A stretch of DNA of 64,000 nucleotides from Vibrio cyclitrophicus. Its GTDB lineage: Bacteria > Pseudomonadota > Gammaproteobacteria > Enterobacterales > Vibrionaceae. Shown piece after piece: positions 63,242 to 64,000 of the stretch; the stretch's first letter is position 1, and each line of letters starts with the position of its first letter. The stretch covers positions 1,054,001 to 1,118,000 of the forward strand of contig CP065366.1 in the NCBI GenBank assembly GCA_023206055.1, given 5' to 3'. A model generated the notes under the pieces. That model did not search any database. It was not told the origin of the DNA and was given only the letters and a program-made list of their open reading frames with translations. The translations under genes and the position numbers were made by a program.

Positions 63242-63265
63242 GGAGTGGCGAGTGTTCGTCACTCC
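63242..63265 (+). promoter_or_regulatory. Intercistronic stem-loop between dctP and dctQ
   Basis: GGAGTG / CACTCC stem with a 12-base loop and no T run. It probably protects the dctP part of the mRNA so that the binding protein is made in excess. Confidence 0.6.
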
Positions 63266-63295
63266 TTATTAAAACAATTATAAGCGGAGTCAATT

Positions 63296-64000
63296 ATGGA
63301 AAAGCCTCAAATGGAACAACCAAATTCTAGCGAATCAGCACTGGAAACCTCTGTTTTTTCCAAAGTCGGAAGAGTTACGGATGTGATTGAAGAGTCATTA
63401 ATCGCATTTTTCCTTGGCGCAATGACGCTACTTACTTTTGCCAACGTGGTATTTCGATACGCATTCAATGGCAATATCTTGTGGGCACTAGAACTGACTG
63501 TGTTCATGTTCGCTTGGATGGTGTTAGTGGGCGCATCTTATGGCGTTAAAAAACACTTCCACATTGGTGTTGATGTCATCATTAACCTTGCCCCAGAAAG
63601 GCTACGTAAAGTGTATGCGTTAATTGCCGTTGCAAGCTGCCTAGCATTCTCAATCTTACTTCTTATCGGTTCTTGGAATTATTGGTACCCGTTTGCGACT
63701 GAGCGCGCCTGGTATGAGACCGATGATATTCCAATGCCCGAGATGCTTCAGTTTCTTTCTGACTGGATGAATGAAGGCGAACGATACGAGAAACTGCCAC
63801 GTTTTATTCCTTACATGGCCCTACCGATTGGTATGGCAATGCTGACGTTCCGATTCATCCAAATTGCTTATCAAGTGGCGACGGGCAAGCTTGATCGCAT
63901 GATTGCAGGGCATGAAGCCGAAGAAGATCTGGATGCATTGAAAGCTGATGTGTTAGCGGGTTCTGATGAAGACGCAACAGCGGTATTGGATTCGACTAAG
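63296..64000 (+). CDS. dctQ: DctQ, TRAP-transporter small membrane subunit (3' end outside window)
   Basis: The frame from ATG 63296 (behind GCGGAG) stays open to the window end, 235 codons. It shows four hydrophobic segments (near SLIAFFLGAMTLLTFANVVF, LELTVFMFAWMVLVGASYG, VYALIAVASCLAFSILLLIG and PYMALPIGMAMLTFRFIQ) and the family motif VGASYGVKKHFHIGVD. It is longer than many DctQ proteins because of an acidic tail (AEEDLDALKADVLAG). Partners are DctP upstream and presumably DctM downstream. Confidence 0.92.
   Translation, partial: MEKPQMEQPNSSESALETSVFSKVGRVTDVIEESLIAFFLGAMTLLTFANVVFRYAFNGNILWALELTVFMFAWMVLVGASYGVKKHFHIGVDVIINLAPERLRKVYALIAVASCLAFSILLLIGSWNYWYPFATERAWYETDDIPMPEMLQFLSDWMNEGERYEKLPRFIPYMALPIGMAMLTFRFIQIAYQVATGKLDRMIAGHEAEEDLDALKADVLAGSDEDATAVLDSTK

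Overview
This looks like a chromosomal segment of a marine Vibrio. The evidence is the gene order (fliA-cheYZAB-parC-parP-cheW followed by a complete ccmABCDEFGHI operon), the CheY-3-like CheY, the polar chemotaxis proteins ParC/ParP, two FadL porins beside fadIJ, and a full Pfa polyunsaturated-fatty-acid synthase locus. The segment could belong to the Splendidus clade, but that is an inference from general resemblance. No rRNA, tRNA, CRISPR array, prophage or transposase gene was seen. Both window edges cut genes: fliA at the left and a TRAP dctQ at the right.

Layout. (1) 1-8298: end of the flagellar/chemotaxis operon, with fliA, cheY, cheZ, cheA, cheB, the polar-array partitioning pair parC/parP, cheW and a DUF2802 gene, closed by a terminator. 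(2) 8442-15700: cytochrome c maturation operon ccmA-ccmI with its own promoter and terminator. (3) 15708-25294: a 160-bp intergenic repeat, mlaA, two reverse-strand fadL porins, a reverse-strand ECF-type sigma/DUF3379 pair, a probable unannotated small RNA, and fadIJ behind a promoter overlapped by a FadR-like operator. (4) 25300-33530: paired REP-like hairpins, an M16 peptidase, sixA, smrB, prmB, a LysE-family exporter, a 33-residue small membrane-protein gene with its own promoter and terminator, and selO. (5) 33688-40444: an OmpR-type two-component system next to a sugar ABC importer resembling the GtsABCD glucose system. (6) 40631-41998: an HflX-family GTPase with an acidic insertion. (7) 42095-61613: the Pfa locus, with pfaA-B-C-D on the minus strand, divergent pfaE (phosphopantetheinyl transferase) and an Orf6-type hotdog thioesterase. 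(8) 61752-62019: a MITE-like element, then a TRAP dicarboxylate transporter (dctP, partial dctQ).

How the parts fit. Fatty-acid traffic is the thread of the second half. FadL takes up long-chain fatty acids, FadIJ degrades them, MlaA retrieves outer-membrane phospholipid, and PfaABCDE plus the thioesterase make an omega-3 polyunsaturated acid (probably EPA). FadR-like palindromes lie at the fadI promoter (repression geometry), upstream of pfaA (geometry like FadR activation of fabA/fabB) and upstream of the thioesterase. This suggests one acyl-CoA sensor may switch between degradation and PUFA synthesis. The most novel-looking items are the pfaA FadR-like site, the orphan RNA upstream of fadI, and the 33-residue gene upstream of selO. 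All regulatory statements rest on reading the sequence by eye.
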